From Streptomyces misionensis (GTDB lineage Bacteria > Actinomycetota > Actinomycetes > Streptomycetales > Streptomycetaceae), in contig NZ_FNTD01000002.1 in the NCBI RefSeq assembly GCF_900104815.1, positions 1-29,193 on the forward strand: a stretch of 29,193 bases of DNA, in the 5' to 3' direction. The notes below the pieces were generated by a model. That model saw nothing but the letters and a program-made list of their open reading frames with translations. It ran no database searches and was not told the DNA's origin. Numbering within the stretch: the first letter of the stretch is position 1; each line of letters starts with the position of its first letter. Of the stretch, positions 1-11,312 are shown in pieces. A program made the position numbers and the translations under genes.

Positions 1-3000
1 GCTGATATGCGCCGGGATACGTAGCGTCTTACCGGTCACGCTCGCGGTGCTGCCGTCGGACTGCTGCACCTTGGCGGTGTCCTGGACGGAGGACCACGTG
101 CCGACCCAGTGCTGGGCGTCGGACCCGCTGCCTGCGACGCTCATCGGCGCAGGCCGAGGGCCGAGGATGTGCAGTGAGGGCTGTCCGGCCTGGACTCCGT
201 TGGTGAACAGGGGCAGGGAGATACTGCTGATGATCGAGCCGGGGGCACTGGAGCGGGACACTGACGGCGTAGATTTTCGGGCCGGAGCTTGGGCTGGTCT
301 GGGTGTTGTCCTTGTGGTTCTCGTGGACCAGGGTCAGCGAGGCCGCCGCGGTGGCCCGCTGATCCAGTCGGGCACGCTGTCCAGCTGGTACGACTGGTCA
401 GCCGGGTTGCCGTCCGGGTCCAGGCAGTTGTCCTTGGCGTAGGTGATGGTGCCGATGGCTCCCTTGGCCGCACCGCCGGTGGCGAAGGCAAGGAAGACCA
501 CCGAGTCACCGGTGTTCACCACACCGCTGTCCGGGACGGTGATGGTCTGGCCGGAGGCGAGCATGTTGTCGTAAGCGCCGCTGCCGAACTTCGGCAGCGT
601 GACGTTGGCGCCGTCCACGGTGACCGTCTGCCCCACCCTGCCAGCCGAGGCACTTGTCAGGTCGGCGGAGTTGATGCTGTTGCCGGATCCGTCGGCGTCG
701 GCGGTGCTGGTCGTGGTCGTGAACGTGCTGGTGGCGGTGTTGTTCAGGCAGCTTCCGGTGCTGTTGATCGCGCACGCCAGCGCCGGTCCGAGCCGCAGCA
801 CGTCGATACCCGCCTGGAACCCAGAGGAACTGGATTCTTGCCCGTCAGGGTGAGCGTCAGCGTGTGGACACCCTGCCTGAGGGTGAGCAACTGGCCGCTG
901 GAGTCCTTCGGTACGCCCAGGTTGAGGAACTGGGTGGTGACGTAGGAGTTGTAGGGTCGTACCCGCTGATCAGCGTCGACTGCGTGGGCTTGCCCGCGTC
1001 CAGGACCAGCCGGTAGATGCCGTAGTCCTTTGCCTTGGTCAGGTTGGCACCGAAACTCCAGGGCCCGTCTTTCGGAATGTCGAAGCTGAGGGTGACACTG
1101 TCACCGGAGACGACCTTCGAGGTACTGCTCTTGTTGCCGAGGAACGCCTGGTAGCCGTCAGCGAACTCGTAGCCGCTGCCGGCGGCCTGGCTGATCAGCT
1201 GACCACCCTTGGTGGTGACCGTAGCCGCGGGCACCGAGGTCGTCGTATTGTCCGCGTTGGTCGCGCTCCAACCGGTGATCATCTTGTCGCCGTAGGCGTA
1301 CGCCGGAGTGCTGCTACCCGCGTAGAAGACGTAGGACGCCTGAGTGAGAGACGTCGAGCCTGCCTGGTCCACGGCCTTCGCATACAGCGTGTGCGGTCCC
1401 GTTGCCCCGGGAGCAAAAGCGGGGGAGGCACTGCCGTTGATGACCGACGTGCCGGTGCCCGAAGCGTTGTCGGAGCTGACGTAGTACGCCGTGCCCGGCG
1501 CGATCTTCGTGCCCGTGCTCCACTTGGTGACACCACTGCTGGTGTACATGGTGTTCCCGAGCGTGCTGTCCAGACGGAACAGATAGCCAGTGATGTTGTT
1601 GGTGTGATTGTTGCTGAGGGTGAAGGTTCCCTTGTCGCCGTAGGCGGCACCGATCTGTTTGGCCGGGAACTGACTCGACGTCACCGTCGGGCCGGCGGCG
1701 CGCTGGTGTCGACGGTGAAGGTCTGCGTCTTCGTCCAGACGCCAGAGCCCGTCCCGGCCCAATAGCCGGCCGCGTTCTGAGCGGTAGCCTTCCAGGTGTA
1801 GGTGCCGTCCGGCAGACTCGGCGAGGTCCAGTCACTGCCGTTGGTGTTGTACCGGGCACGCTTCTTCGAATCCGTGCTGGGGCCAAAACCCTGATGTATC
1901 AGCGTGCCGGAGGAGTTGTAGACGTTGTACTCCATGCGGACCAGTTCGCTGCCGCCGGCCAGGTCGGGATCGACCGCGCGCGCGGACAGCGTCGGGGTGT
2001 GGGTGGTGGTCATCGTCTTGCCCATGCTCACCGTGGACGGCTTGAGCGCGGGAGTGCCGTTCAGCTTGGGCCGGTAACTGTAGGTGACCGACATAGTGGC
2101 GCCGCCACCGTAGGCAAGCTGCTTCCACTGAGTGGCGTCGTTCATGTCGGGTGACTGGACCATCAGCGTCATGCTCTTCCAGCCGCCGGCCGCCGCGCTC
2201 TGCGCACGCGAGGTCACGTCGAACTCGAGCGATGGCGGGCTGACCCAGGAGTTGGCCCCATCGGTCACCGGACAGGTGCCGGCCTCATGGCTCTTCGGGT
2301 TCGAACCCAACGCGCCGGTACGCCCTCCGGCTCGTGGCCCCAGTACAGCGAGGAGGAACTCCAACCGGCGGGGCGGTCGGTGCCGTAAACGGCAGCCGGG
2401 GTGTCGGAGCAGGAGGCGGCGGAGAGCTGCTTCACATACAGCGAGGCGTGAGTGACCACGGCACCTTTAATGCCGCTGGTGTTCATCTGGTAGTACGTCC
2501 GAGCCCGTTCACCGTTGCCGGGGTAGGAGTTGTCCCATCCCTCGCGGGCGTTGGTGGAACCCGAGGTGGACGTCGAGTTGTAGACGTTCCACCCGTTGTC
2601 GGAGATCCGAGCCCAGTCCAGTTGGGATGGTCGGCCGCTCCACTCGGGGTCGATGTAGACAGGATAGGCCGTGCTCTTGGCCGAAAGCAGGTTCTCGTCA
2701 ACCCCCAGCAGCTGCTTGCCGGACTCGAGGCTCATCCTGACCTGGGCGTGGTGCTTGCCGACCTTGGCCGCCGCCCGATGCTCGGCCCGGGCCGAAGACA
2801 CGGACGTGGTGCGCACCAGAGAGGCGGGGGTCTTCTGGCCGGTGCTGTCCCACATCAGCGCGGTGTCGCTGTGGAACACCGTCCTGCCGGTGTGCTTGTC
2901 CGTGGCCTGGACGCCGCCGTCGCGCGTCGCGGCCAGCTTGATACCGGCCGACGAGGTGCCGAGGGCGAGGCGCCGCAGCCGCGGATCGGTCGCCGCCTTC

Positions 3001-3626
3001 GCGGATTTGACCACAAGGACCGAGGAGTAGCCAGAGGCGTCCGCGGTCAGCTGGAGATCGACCTGGGGCAGCACGTCCGGATACGTAGCAGTGTCTCCGG
3101 ACACCACTGGTGTGGGCAGGGCGCCCGGCCAGGAGAAGCCCAGCTTGTCCTGGCCGTTACGCATCGTGGCCAGCGCACCGGAGCCACCACCGGAGAAGGA
3201 CACGTCCGTGACCACGGCCTTGGGCGCCCAGGTCCCGTCAGACCGCCGCACCAGCGTGGTGTCGATCGGCACCCACTTCCCGTGCTGGAAGGTGCGCTGC
3301 GGCATGGAAGAGTCGGTGCGGGTGAAGGTGCCATCCGGGTTGGCCACCACCACCGTTCCGGTATCGGTGAGTTGATCGATGGTCACCGGTTTACCCGTGG
3401 CCTTCGCCCGTGCAGAGGCGGACTCGGTGGCGTTGAGGCTGCGTTGGGCCCCCGGTGTGCTGCCGGACGAATCTGCATGCGGCGACCGGGTGGGGCCGGC
3501 CGGTGCCGCATGGGCCACCACGGCCGAAGTCAGTGACCCGGCGGCGAGAGCGGCGACGACGGTGACGGCAACGGGTCTGGACGTGGAACGTCTGAATGCC
3601 CATATGGCTGGGCGAAAGGCTGACAT
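1..3626 (-). pseudogene. Broken DNRLRE-type secreted surface protein, possibly with a GDSL/SGNH-like 3' part; runs off the left edge
   Basis: A large secreted cell-surface protein is readable on the minus strand only by switching frame several times. It starts at ATG 3626, with AAGGACG upstream. It has a signal peptide (hydrophobic stretch around residues 18-40, ending near VVAHA), then a DNRLRE-type domain (about residues 320-440, near 2340-2670) common in Streptomyces wall proteins. Fibronectin/Ig-like modules follow (text such as SVTYSYRPKL and VDTSAPAGPTV across a frame change). Coding text jumps frame near 2310-2330, 1695, 955, 830, 350 and 255. After the last jump the text contains QHWVGTWSS, which resembles the start of GDSL/SGNH hydrolase domains, but that assignment is tentative because the domain lies outside the window. 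Each segment still reads as good protein, so decay is recent or some indels are read errors. It is divergent from the Rhs gene. Confidence 0.75.
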
Positions 3627-4200
3627 CGAGGTTGGCGTCCTTCGCGGGACTCAGGCGGCCCCCCCTTGGGTCCGCGCCGCTGTGCATTCTGAATGCAAGG
3701 AGCGGCGTGAACCATCGACAATCGACCGCCGAGCGCACGTGTCTGGCTTATTCTTGACGTACTTCCATAGCCGGTCTTGCTATCCAGATGCCTACTTGCG
3801 CATGTTTTGCCGGGCAGGTGCAGGGCGAGCGATGTCAGGCTCGCGCGGGGTGTTGTGTAGCACTGTGCCCTATATGGGGGTGAGGAATCGGGTCAGGTCG
3901 GGGTCGGAGTATGCGGGACGCAGCTACGTCTTGGGAGCCCGGGCCTAATTGAGCGCTCGACTGGTTGCCGTTGATGCGGGTGACCTATTCTCGATCGTGG
4001 ACTACGAGATTCCGTTCCATTCAAGGTAATTCCTTTACTGATTCACAAAAGTTTTTTTACTTTAAGTGTTGGTCTGACCGCTTAGCGTGAGACTTTGCGG
4101 GGGGAGTGATCTATGTTTGCCCCTGCTTTGACGTGCCCTCAAACAGCGCCGGCAGAAGAGTGCTTGTGCTTGCGAGGCGTTGAGGAGGGGAACGCACGGT
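3627..4200. promoter_or_regulatory. 574-bp divergent intergenic region between two secreted-protein genes
   Basis: No convincing gene lies here. The stretch at about 4009-4085 is strikingly A/T-rich for this genome, with a run of T and A tracts. It sits where the promoter of the Rhs gene, and perhaps that of the minus-strand gene, would be expected. I could not define -35 and -10 boxes with confidence. The Rhs start is set by GAGGAGGGGAA at 4182-4192, ten bases before ATG 4201. Confidence 0.45.
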
Positions 4201-7200
4201 ATGGGGCGGGTAGCCTGGTGGAGACGGGACAGCCGGTCGGTCTGGGCCGGTCACAGTGTTCGACGTACGGCAGTTGTCGCCGTCGGTGCCCTGGTTGTGG
4301 GGCTACTGCCCGCGGACGCGGTGGCGGCCCCCTCTTCGACAAAGCACGGCGTCGCAATCTCTGCGGCACCGCATAACAAGCGGATTCCGTTCACGCGGCA
4401 AACGCCTAGGCGGGGACCGTCTCCCAAGCCGTTCAAGCATTTCAACCCCAGTGGGCACGCGAAGCTTCCCGCCCCGGGCAGCGCCACCGTCACCTTGCCC
4501 GTCACAGTCGCCCCAGGCCTGAGTGCCAAAGCGACTCAAGTCCGGGCCGGGAAGATGCCCGTGCTGCTCAGCACCGCACCGAGTGTGCAGGACCGGTCGG
4601 CAGCTGTCACTGCAACGCAGCGCGTACGAGTGACGATGCTGGACCAGAAGTCCGCGCTCGCGGCCGGCATCCACGGCGCACTGTTCACCTTGCAACGCAC
4701 AAGCCCTGGCAACGGCAAGATCGCGCTTCAGGTGGACGACTCCTCATTCCGCTATGCCTTCGGCGGAGACTTCGCCTCCCGCCTTCATCTCGTCGAACTC
4801 CCCGCGTGCGTGCTGACGACACCGAAACTGGCACGTTGCCAGGTACAGACGTCGGTGCGCACGACACCAGATGCACCACTGTCTGGTCAGGTGTCTGTCC
4901 CAGGTGCAACCCATGTGAAAGCTGGCGGTACCTCCGGTCGCCACGAAGTGCCCGCATCCGGGACCACGGTTGTCATGGCCGCCACCTCCGGCACCTCGGG
5001 CTCCTCCGGCGACTACTCAGCGACCAGTCTGTCACCGGCCGGTTCCTGGTCGACCTCGGCGAACACTGGAGCGTTCACCTACAGCTATCCGATCACAGTG
5101 CCACCAGCTGTCGGTGGAGCATCACCGAGCGTGACTCTGTCGTATGACTCCTCCAGCCAGGACGCGCGTACCGAGGGCACGAACAACCAGTCCTCGTGGT
5201 TGGGTGACGGCTGGAGCATGGCAGACAGCTATATCGAGCGCACCTACAAGCCATGCAGCGACGACTCCTCGTCCGGCGCGCCGAAGGGCGACGGTGACGA
5301 ATGCTGGGCAGGCCAGATCCTGACTCTGTCGCTGAACGGGGCATCCACCGACATCGTGTACGACGATGCCACCAAAACTTTCCGGCCAACCTCCGACGAC
5401 TCCACCACCAAAATCGAAGACCTGACTGGTGCCTCGAACGGCACGGCGAACGGGGAGTACTTCAAGGTCACCGAGGGCGGTGTGCAGTACTTCTTCGGTC
5501 TCAACCACCTGCCGGGCTGGTCCAGTAGCAAGGACGAGACCAAATCCGCCTGGACCGTTCCGGTTTACCACGCTCACAGCGGTGTCTCCGCGTGTCCGGA
5601 CAGCACGGACTTTGCCTCCACTACTTGCACACTGGGTTACCGATTCAACCTGGACTACGCGGTCGACACACACAACAACGCCACCGCCTGGTACTACACG
5701 CCGGAGACTGGCTACTACGGCGCAGATATGAAGGACACCGCAGTCGCCTACACCCGCGGCGGCACCCTCGCACGCATCGACTACGGCATGACCTCCTCGA
5801 CCATCTACTCCGGCACCGCACCGGAACAGGTCGTCTTCAACACCGCCGAGCGCTGCATTTCGGGAACTCCGTCGGGAAACACCTGCGCCGACAGCCAGTT
5901 CACGCCGTCGAACGCCTCCTACTGGCCAGATGTGCCCGTCGACCTCAACTGCACTTCTTCAGGAGCAAGCTGCACCAACCATGGCCCGAACTTCTGGTCA
6001 CGCAAGCGGCTGACTTCCATCATTACGCAAATCCAGACGAACGGTGCGACCCAGCAAGTAGACAGGTACACCTTCACCCAGTCCTTCCCCGACGGCGGTG
6101 ACCACGCTCCGACCTTGTGGCTGGACTCCATTCAACGCACCGGCCTCGACACTCTGGGCGGAGCCACGGGCAGCATCTCCACGCCGGCGGTGAACTTCGA
6201 CCCGCCGCTGCAACTGCCCAACCGGGTGGGAACGATCCCGCAGATGCCGCTGATGTACCACGACCGCATCCAGACCGTCACCAGCGAGACCGACGCCCAG
6301 ACCACCGTCACCTACGACCGCCCAGACTGCTCCAAAGCCCCCGCCAGCGACCCCAACGACCCGACCGACGCAGCCGCCCAGTCGTTCGCCTCAACCAACA
6401 CCCTCTCCTGCTTCCCGGTGTACTGGACGCCCTACGGGCAGCCGTCACCATGGATGGACTGGTTCTACAAGTACAAGGTCTCGTCGGTCGTCACCGAAGA
6501 CACGCACAACTCCTACCAGGACGGTACCGAGCCCAAGCTGGAGACGGACTACGACTACAAGGGCAACCCGGGCTGGCACTACGACGACGACGAGGTCGTC
6601 AAGGCGAAAAACCGGACCTGGGGCCAGTTCCGTGGTTACCCCGAGGTGGACGTCACCACCGGCGACCCGACTGTCTTCCATGAAACGAATGGCGCCGCGG
6701 TCCATGACAAGAAGACGCTGACGAAGACGTACTACTTCCTGGGCATGAACGGCGACACACTGCCAGGCGGAAAAACCCGCTCGGTGCCGGCACTCAAGAG
6801 CCAAGACGGCGCCACTACAGTTGCAGACGACAACGCCCTGGCCGGCCAGACGTTCGAGACTGATACCTACACCGCCTCGGACGGTGGGCTTGACAACGCA
6901 GTCGTCGACGTCCCCACGGTCATCGGTCCGACCGCAAGCCGTTCACGTTCCGGACTGGCGGCACTAACGGCACAGATGGTCCGCCCGGCCAAGAGCCTCA
7001 CTCGCAAGACAGTCTCCTACGGCTGGCGTAAGACCGAGACCGACACCTTCTACGACACGACCCTCGGCAAGCCAACGACCGGCATGCCCGTCCAGGTCGA
7101 CGACCGCGGCGAGACGGCAGACAGTAACAACATCTCCAAGTGCACCTATACCCACTACATCACCAGCAGCTTGGACACTCTGGTGCTGCCCGCAGAGGTC

Positions 7201-10200
7201 ATCTCCACAGCCCAGGACTGCTCCAGTGCGGGGGCGGCTCCGGGCGGCTCCCTGATCTCCGACGTCCGTACCTCCTACGACCACAACGCCTTCGCCTATG
7301 ACGGAGACGGCCAGCAAAACCCGGCACTCCCCAAGACCGGCGACGCAACGCTGGACCAGCAGGCGTCCGCCGCCAGCGGCGCCACCGCCACCACCTTCGT
7401 CAATATGGCGGCCACCTACTACGACTCCTACGGCCGCGTGACCAAGGTGGTCCGCACTCCCAACTCCACGTCCCCCGATGGCAAGAGCCTCGCCGAGAAC
7501 GTCTACACCACCTACACCCCGGCAAGCGGCGCGCTGCCCACCAGCACTACGACCGTCACCCAGGTCACTTCCGGCGCGGACTGCTCAACAACCACCACAT
7601 CGTCCAAAGACTGCCAACTCACCAGCACCACCCTCGATCCCGCACGCACCCTACCCACCGCCAAGACCGACGCGGCCGGCCTGCTCACCTCCCTCACCTA
7701 CGACGCGCTGGGCCGCAGCACAGCCGTATGGCTGCCCAACGAAAACAAAGCCGCCAGCGCGCCAGCGAACATTACCTACACCTACAAGCTGGCTCAGCAA
7801 CCGCCCATAGTCGCCACCAACACCCTTCTCGACGACGGCAGCTACAAAACCAGCGAAACGCTCTACGACGCCATGCTGCGCCCCCTGCAGACGCAGGAAA
7901 CCGCCGAGAACTCAAGCACCACGGTCAGTGATACACAGTACGACTCGCATGGCTGGACGGTCCTCACCAACAACGCCTACAACGTCGGAGGCAGCCCCAC
8001 AAGCAGCCTGGACACCCCGTCCCGGCTCACCATGTCCGACACCACTGTCACCGACCACGACGGCATGGGCCGCGCCGACCTGGTCACCGAGGAACACAAC
8101 TACGCCAAGACCTGGGCAACGACCACCGCCTACACCGGCGACAAGACCACCGTCCTGCCCCCCAAGGGCGGTGTGGCCACCACCACTGTCGTCAACGCCC
8201 GCGGCCAGACCACCGAACTCGACCAGTACACCGCCGCCCCCACCCTCTCCGGCACCGCGGCCAACGGATACACCGCAAGTGGAGGAACCACCTCACCCAC
8301 CACCTACGGCTACAACGCCGCTGGTCAACAGAACCAGGTCACCGGCCCCGACAAGAGCCAATGGACAGTCGACTACGACCTGCTCGGCCGCAAGAAGACC
8401 CAGCAGGACCCAGACGCTGGCAAGTCAGACTACGGCTGGGACGACGCCGGCAACCTGACCTCAACCACCGACGCCAAGAAGGTCGAACTCGACTACACCT
8501 ACGACCTCCTAGGCCGCAAACTCACCGCCAGCGACAAGGCCAAAAGCGACTTCGAATTCGCCTCGTGGGCCTACGACACCCTCCGCATCGGCCTGCCCAC
8601 ATCATCGACCCGCTACGTCCAGGGCACCACGGGCGGTTACACAGTCGCCGTTACCGGCTACACCACTCTCGGAAAGCCCACCGGCACACAGATCACTCTG
8701 CCGACGTCGGAGGCGCCGCTGCCGACGACCTACAGGACGACCTACAGCTACTCGACCAACGACCAGTTGCTGCGGTCACAGTCTGACCCCCCGACCCAGG
8801 GCCTGACCAGCGAAACCATCAACTACGGCCATGACACGCTCGGCAACCCGACCACCTCGGGCAGCGGCGTCTTTGGCTACATCACCGGCACCACGTACGA
8901 GGACTTCGCACAGCCTTCCCAGCTCACGCTCGGCCCCCCCACCAATCAGGCAACGACCACCTACAGCTACGACGATCAGACCCTCCGGCCGACAGAACGG
9001 GTTATCCAACGTACCCAGGCCCCCGGCCCCACAGTCGACGACACCAAATACACCTATGACGACGCCGGCAACCCCACCTCCACCACCGATCAGCAATCGG
9101 AAACCGGCAACACCGTCACCGACCAACAGTGCTACAACTACGACGCCCTGGACCGGCTCACCGACGCCTGGACCGCCAACGACAACTGCGCAGCCAACCC
9201 ACCGACCACAACCACCCTCACCACCGCACCCGGATCGTACTGGCAGACCTTCAACTACGACGCCATCGGCAACCGCCACCAGAGCATCGATCACGCTCTC
9301 GGCACCACCAGCACAACCACCACCACCTACAACGACGGCTGCACCGCCAACTGCAACTCCACCGGAGCGCAGCCCCACACCCTGACTTCCACCACGGGTG
9401 GAACCAACCCGACCACCTTCGGCTACGACGAAGACGGCAACCTTCACAGCCGCACTCCCACCACAGGCCCAGGACAGACCCTCACCTGGGACGACGAGGG
9501 CAACCTTGCCGCGGTGGACACCACCGGACCCAGCCCCACGACGACCAAGTACCTCTACGACGCCGACGGCAACCAGTTGATCCGCCGGGACCCCGGCCAG
9601 ACGACTCTCTTCGCCGGCGACACCGAGATTGTCGTCAACACCAGCGTCACCCCCAACGTCCTCCTCGGAGCCGTCCGCACCTACACACACGGAGGCACCG
9701 GAAGCCCAGTGGCCGTCTGGTCCAGCCTCAAGGGCGGCGGCAAGAAGTACCTCTTCAACGACGCTCACGGCACCGCGACTCTCTCAATGGACTTCGCCAC
9801 CCAGCAGGTCGCCCGCCAGCAGTACACGCCCTTCGGCCAACCACGGGACAGCGCCAACACTTCCACATGGCCCGACCTCACCCACAGCTATCTGGGCAAG
9901 CCCCAAGACACCTCGACCGGTTACACCGACGTGGGTGCCCGCAAGTATGCCCCCGACCTGGGCCGCTTCATCAGCGTCGACCCGGTCTTTAAGGCCGACA
10001 GCCCTCAAGAGCTCGGTGGTTACGCATACGCAGCCAGCAACCCCGTTACGAACAGTGACCCCAGCGGCCTGTTCCTGCCAGGAGACATGCTGGCCGGGGG
10101 TACTCCCAGACGCGGAAGCAACGTGGACACGTCCGAACAGGACAACAACAAGAAACTCTTGAACCAGCTTCCGCGGTGGGACGGCGACAGGCTGAACCAG

Positions 10201-11304
10201 GTATGGGTGTACTACGGGTACAACACCGATGGCAATAGCTACTGGCAGACGCCGGTGGGAGACGGCCACCGCACGGCTATGGCGTGCTTCGGACGTACCG
10301 GTTGCCAGCAGGCAGCCAAGGTATGGATGAACACACACGACCTAGCCAAGGCCAAGCTAGTCGCCGCCACCTACTGCGTGACGCACCTCAAACGCTGCCT
10401 AATAGATCAGGGCGCATATGACTCCATGAAAGGCGCCGCCGAAACTGTGCCCCTGCTTCTTGCCGGTGGAGAGGGCATTGCAGCAGAGGAAGCAGAAGGT
10501 GCGGGGGGCGCGAAATGCAGCTTTAGCCCCAGCACTCCTGTCCTCATGGACAAAGGCAAGACCAAGCCGATCGGAAAGATCAAAGCCGGTGACAAGGTCG
10601 AAGCTGCAGACCCCAAAACCGGAAAACACCAAGGATCGCGGACCGTCCAGCACGTATGGATAAACCGTGACCACGACCTACTCGACGTCACCATCCGCAC
10701 CGAGAACGGTCACACAGCAACCCTACACACCACCGCTAACCATCCCTTCTGGAACGACACCGCTCACGCCTGGACCCCAGCAGGCAAGCTTCACCACGGC
10801 GACGCCCTCAACACAGCCACCAACCACCACGCGTACGTTGTCGCCACTCACCGCACATCCGGCACCGCCGACCGCTGGAACCTCACAGTTCAGCAACTCC
10901 ACACGTACTATGTACTCGCCGGTACGACGCCAATCCTGGTGCACAATACTGATGGGGCAGCTTGTGGGCTGGTTCCGTACGGCAGTACTGAGCTGAGTAG
11001 GGCAACTGCGTTCCAGCGGCTGATAGAAAACAACAAGGGAAATAACTACGCCGCTGCGCGGTTGCAGGACGGGACAATTCTGGTCGGGCGATCCAGCGCG
11101 GGTATCCATGCGGAAGAAGACCTGATCAGGAAAGCTGGCGACAGGAGGATTGTGGAGCTATACTCCGAACGTCAGCCATGCGCGAATAAGTGTGAAGGTC
11201 TAACGGCTGGAATGAATACTAGCTGGTCCTGGAATTGGAACGGTGTTGATCGAGGAGCGGTCAATGCGGAAATCAAGGCCACGATCAACGATCTATTCAA
11301 GTAG
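4201..11304 (+). CDS. Secreted Rhs/YD-repeat polymorphic toxin with SpvB-like N-terminus, Hint domain and C-terminal deaminase toxin
   Basis: A giant exported toxin of 2367 residues, probably displayed on the cell surface to deliver a toxic tip into competing cells. Start is ATG 4201, preceded by GAGGAGGGG; an in-frame TTG at 4180 lies before that site and is rejected. Domains in order: an arginine-containing N-terminus with a hydrophobic core, signal cleavage near residue 42 (DAVAA); a threonine/serine-rich linker; an SpvB/TcaC-like region (GAFTYSYPITVPPAVGG, then LGDGWSM, about 285-345); many YD repeats (YDALGR, YDLLGRK, YDDAGN, YDADGNQ, about 1150-1810); the Rhs core motif (DVGARKYAPDLGRFISVDPV, then DPSGL, about 1910-1955); a Hint domain (2106-2249); and a deaminase-like toxin (2250-2367). 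Rhs shells protect their toxin by encapsulation. It is intact, unlike the divergent neighbour, and is followed by an immunity gene. The shell and Hint calls are firm; the exact toxin family is less so. Confidence 0.92.
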   Translation: MGRVAWWRRDSRSVWAGHSVRRTAVVAVGALVVGLLPADAVAAPSSTKHGVAISAAPHNKRIPFTRQTPRRGPSPKPFKHFNPSGHAKLPAPGSATVTLPVTVAPGLSAKATQVRAGKMPVLLSTAPSVQDRSAAVTATQRVRVTMLDQKSALAAGIHGALFTLQRTSPGNGKIALQVDDSSFRYAFGGDFASRLHLVELPACVLTTPKLARCQVQTSVRTTPDAPLSGQVSVPGATHVKAGGTSGRHEVPASGTTVVMAATSGTSGSSGDYSATSLSPAGSWSTSANTGAFTYSYPITVPPAVGGASPSVTLSYDSSSQDARTEGTNNQSSWLGDGWSMADSYIERTYKPCSDDSSSGAPKGDGDECWAGQILTLSLNGASTDIVYDDATKTFRPTSDDSTTKIEDLTGASNGTANGEYFKVTEGGVQYFFGLNHLPGWSSSKDETKSAWTVPVYHAHSGVSACPDSTDFASTTCTLGYRFNLDYAVDTHNNATAWYYTPETGYYGADMKDTAVAYTRGGTLARIDYGMTSSTIYSGTAPEQVVFNTAERCISGTPSGNTCADSQFTPSNASYWPDVPVDLNCTSSGASCTNHGPNFWSRKRLTSIITQIQTNGATQQVDRYTFTQSFPDGGDHAPTLWLDSIQRTGLDTLGGATGSISTPAVNFDPPLQLPNRVGTIPQMPLMYHDRIQTVTSETDAQTTVTYDRPDCSKAPASDPNDPTDAAAQSFASTNTLSCFPVYWTPYGQPSPWMDWFYKYKVSSVVTEDTHNSYQDGTEPKLETDYDYKGNPGWHYDDDEVVKAKNRTWGQFRGYPEVDVTTGDPTVFHETNGAAVHDKKTLTKTYYFLGMNGDTLPGGKTRSVPALKSQDGATTVADDNALAGQTFETDTYTASDGGLDNAVVDVPTVIGPTASRSRSGLAALTAQMVRPAKSLTRKTVSYGWRKTETDTFYDTTLGKPTTGMPVQVDDRGETADSNNISKCTYTHYITSSLDTLVLPAEVISTAQDCSSAGAAPGGSLISDVRTSYDHNAFAYDGDGQQNPALPKTGDATLDQQASAASGATATTFVNMAATYYDSYGRVTKVVRTPNSTSPDGKSLAENVYTTYTPASGALPTSTTTVTQVTSGADCSTTTTSSKDCQLTSTTLDPARTLPTAKTDAAGLLTSLTYDALGRSTAVWLPNENKAASAPANITYTYKLAQQPPIVATNTLLDDGSYKTSETLYDAMLRPLQTQETAENSSTTVSDTQYDSHGWTVLTNNAYNVGGSPTSSLDTPSRLTMSDTTVTDHDGMGRADLVTEEHNYAKTWATTTAYTGDKTTVLPPKGGVATTTVVNARGQTTELDQYTAAPTLSGTAANGYTASGGTTSPTTYGYNAAGQQNQVTGPDKSQWTVDYDLLGRKKTQQDPDAGKSDYGWDDAGNLTSTTDAKKVELDYTYDLLGRKLTASDKAKSDFEFASWAYDTLRIGLPTSSTRYVQGTTGGYTVAVTGYTTLGKPTGTQITLPTSEAPLPTTYRTTYSYSTNDQLLRSQSDPPTQGLTSETINYGHDTLGNPTTSGSGVFGYITGTTYEDFAQPSQLTLGPPTNQATTTYSYDDQTLRPTERVIQRTQAPGPTVDDTKYTYDDAGNPTSTTDQQSETGNTVTDQQCYNYDALDRLTDAWTANDNCAANPPTTTTLTTAPGSYWQTFNYDAIGNRHQSIDHALGTTSTTTTTYNDGCTANCNSTGAQPHTLTSTTGGTNPTTFGYDEDGNLHSRTPTTGPGQTLTWDDEGNLAAVDTTGPSPTTTKYLYDADGNQLIRRDPGQTTLFAGDTEIVVNTSVTPNVLLGAVRTYTHGGTGSPVAVWSSLKGGGKKYLFNDAHGTATLSMDFATQQVARQQYTPFGQPRDSANTSTWPDLTHSYLGKPQDTSTGYTDVGARKYAPDLGRFISVDPVFKADSPQELGGYAYAASNPVTNSDPSGLFLPGDMLAGGTPRRGSNVDTSEQDNNKKLLNQLPRWDGDRLNQVWVYYGYNTDGNSYWQTPVGDGHRTAMACFGRTGCQQAAKVWMNTHDLAKAKLVAATYCVTHLKRCLIDQGAYDSMKGAAETVPLLLAGGEGIAAEEAEGAGGAKCSFSPSTPVLMDKGKTKPIGKIKAGDKVEAADPKTGKHQGSRTVQHVWINRDHDLLDVTIRTENGHTATLHTTANHPFWNDTAHAWTPAGKLHHGDALNTATNHHAYVVATHRTSGTADRWNLTVQQLHTYYVLAGTTPILVHNTDGAACGLVPYGSTELSRATAFQRLIENNKGNNYAAARLQDGTILVGRSSAGIHAEEDLIRKAGDRRIVELYSERQPCANKCEGLTAGMNTSWSWNWNGVDRGAVNAEIKATINDLFK
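10516..10947 (+). other. Pretoxin Hint (intein-like) autoprocessing domain inside the Rhs protein
   Basis: The domain opens with Cys2106 (CSFSPSTPVLM), the nucleophile of Hint domains. It continues with KIKAGDKVEA, a TANHPFWN-type His block and LHTYYVLAG, and ends in PILVHN (His2248-Asn2249), the usual C-terminal cleavage signature. At 144 residues it lacks room for a homing endonuclease. Hint domains in polymorphic toxins release the tip by self-cleavage. Cleavage after Asn2249 would free a toxin of about 118 residues. Confidence 0.9.
10948..11301 (+). other. C-terminal toxin domain with cytidine-deaminase-fold motifs
   Basis: The last 118 residues hold the two zinc motifs of the deaminase fold: HAEEDL with His2303 and catalytic Glu2305, then PCANKC with Cys2327 and Cys2331. 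The spacing between the cysteines is three residues; many deaminases have two. The text LYSERQPC, placed 14 residues after the HAE block, resembles the XOO_2897-type and other bacterial toxin deaminases described in polymorphic toxins, and DddA is a more distant relative. The likely substrate is cytosine or another base in nucleic acid or a nucleotide of the target cell. Which one cannot be read from the sequence. Codon use is more A/T-rich than the Rhs shell. Confidence 0.75.
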
Positions 11305-11312
11305 CTAGGAAG

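Noticed and set aside
2334..3536. 400-codon plus-strand frame
   Set aside because: Antisense to the signal peptide and DNRLRE domain of the surface protein, with no known motif.
4113..4376. Small plus-strand frame with a plausible ribosome site overlapping the Rhs start
   Set aside because: Cys/Arg/Gly-rich text with no family resemblance. Its second half is the out-of-frame signal peptide region of the Rhs gene. A leader peptide cannot be excluded.
8776..9768. 330-codon minus-strand frame inside the Rhs gene
   Set aside because: Antisense of YD repeats, giving low-complexity Gly/Val text without a start signal.
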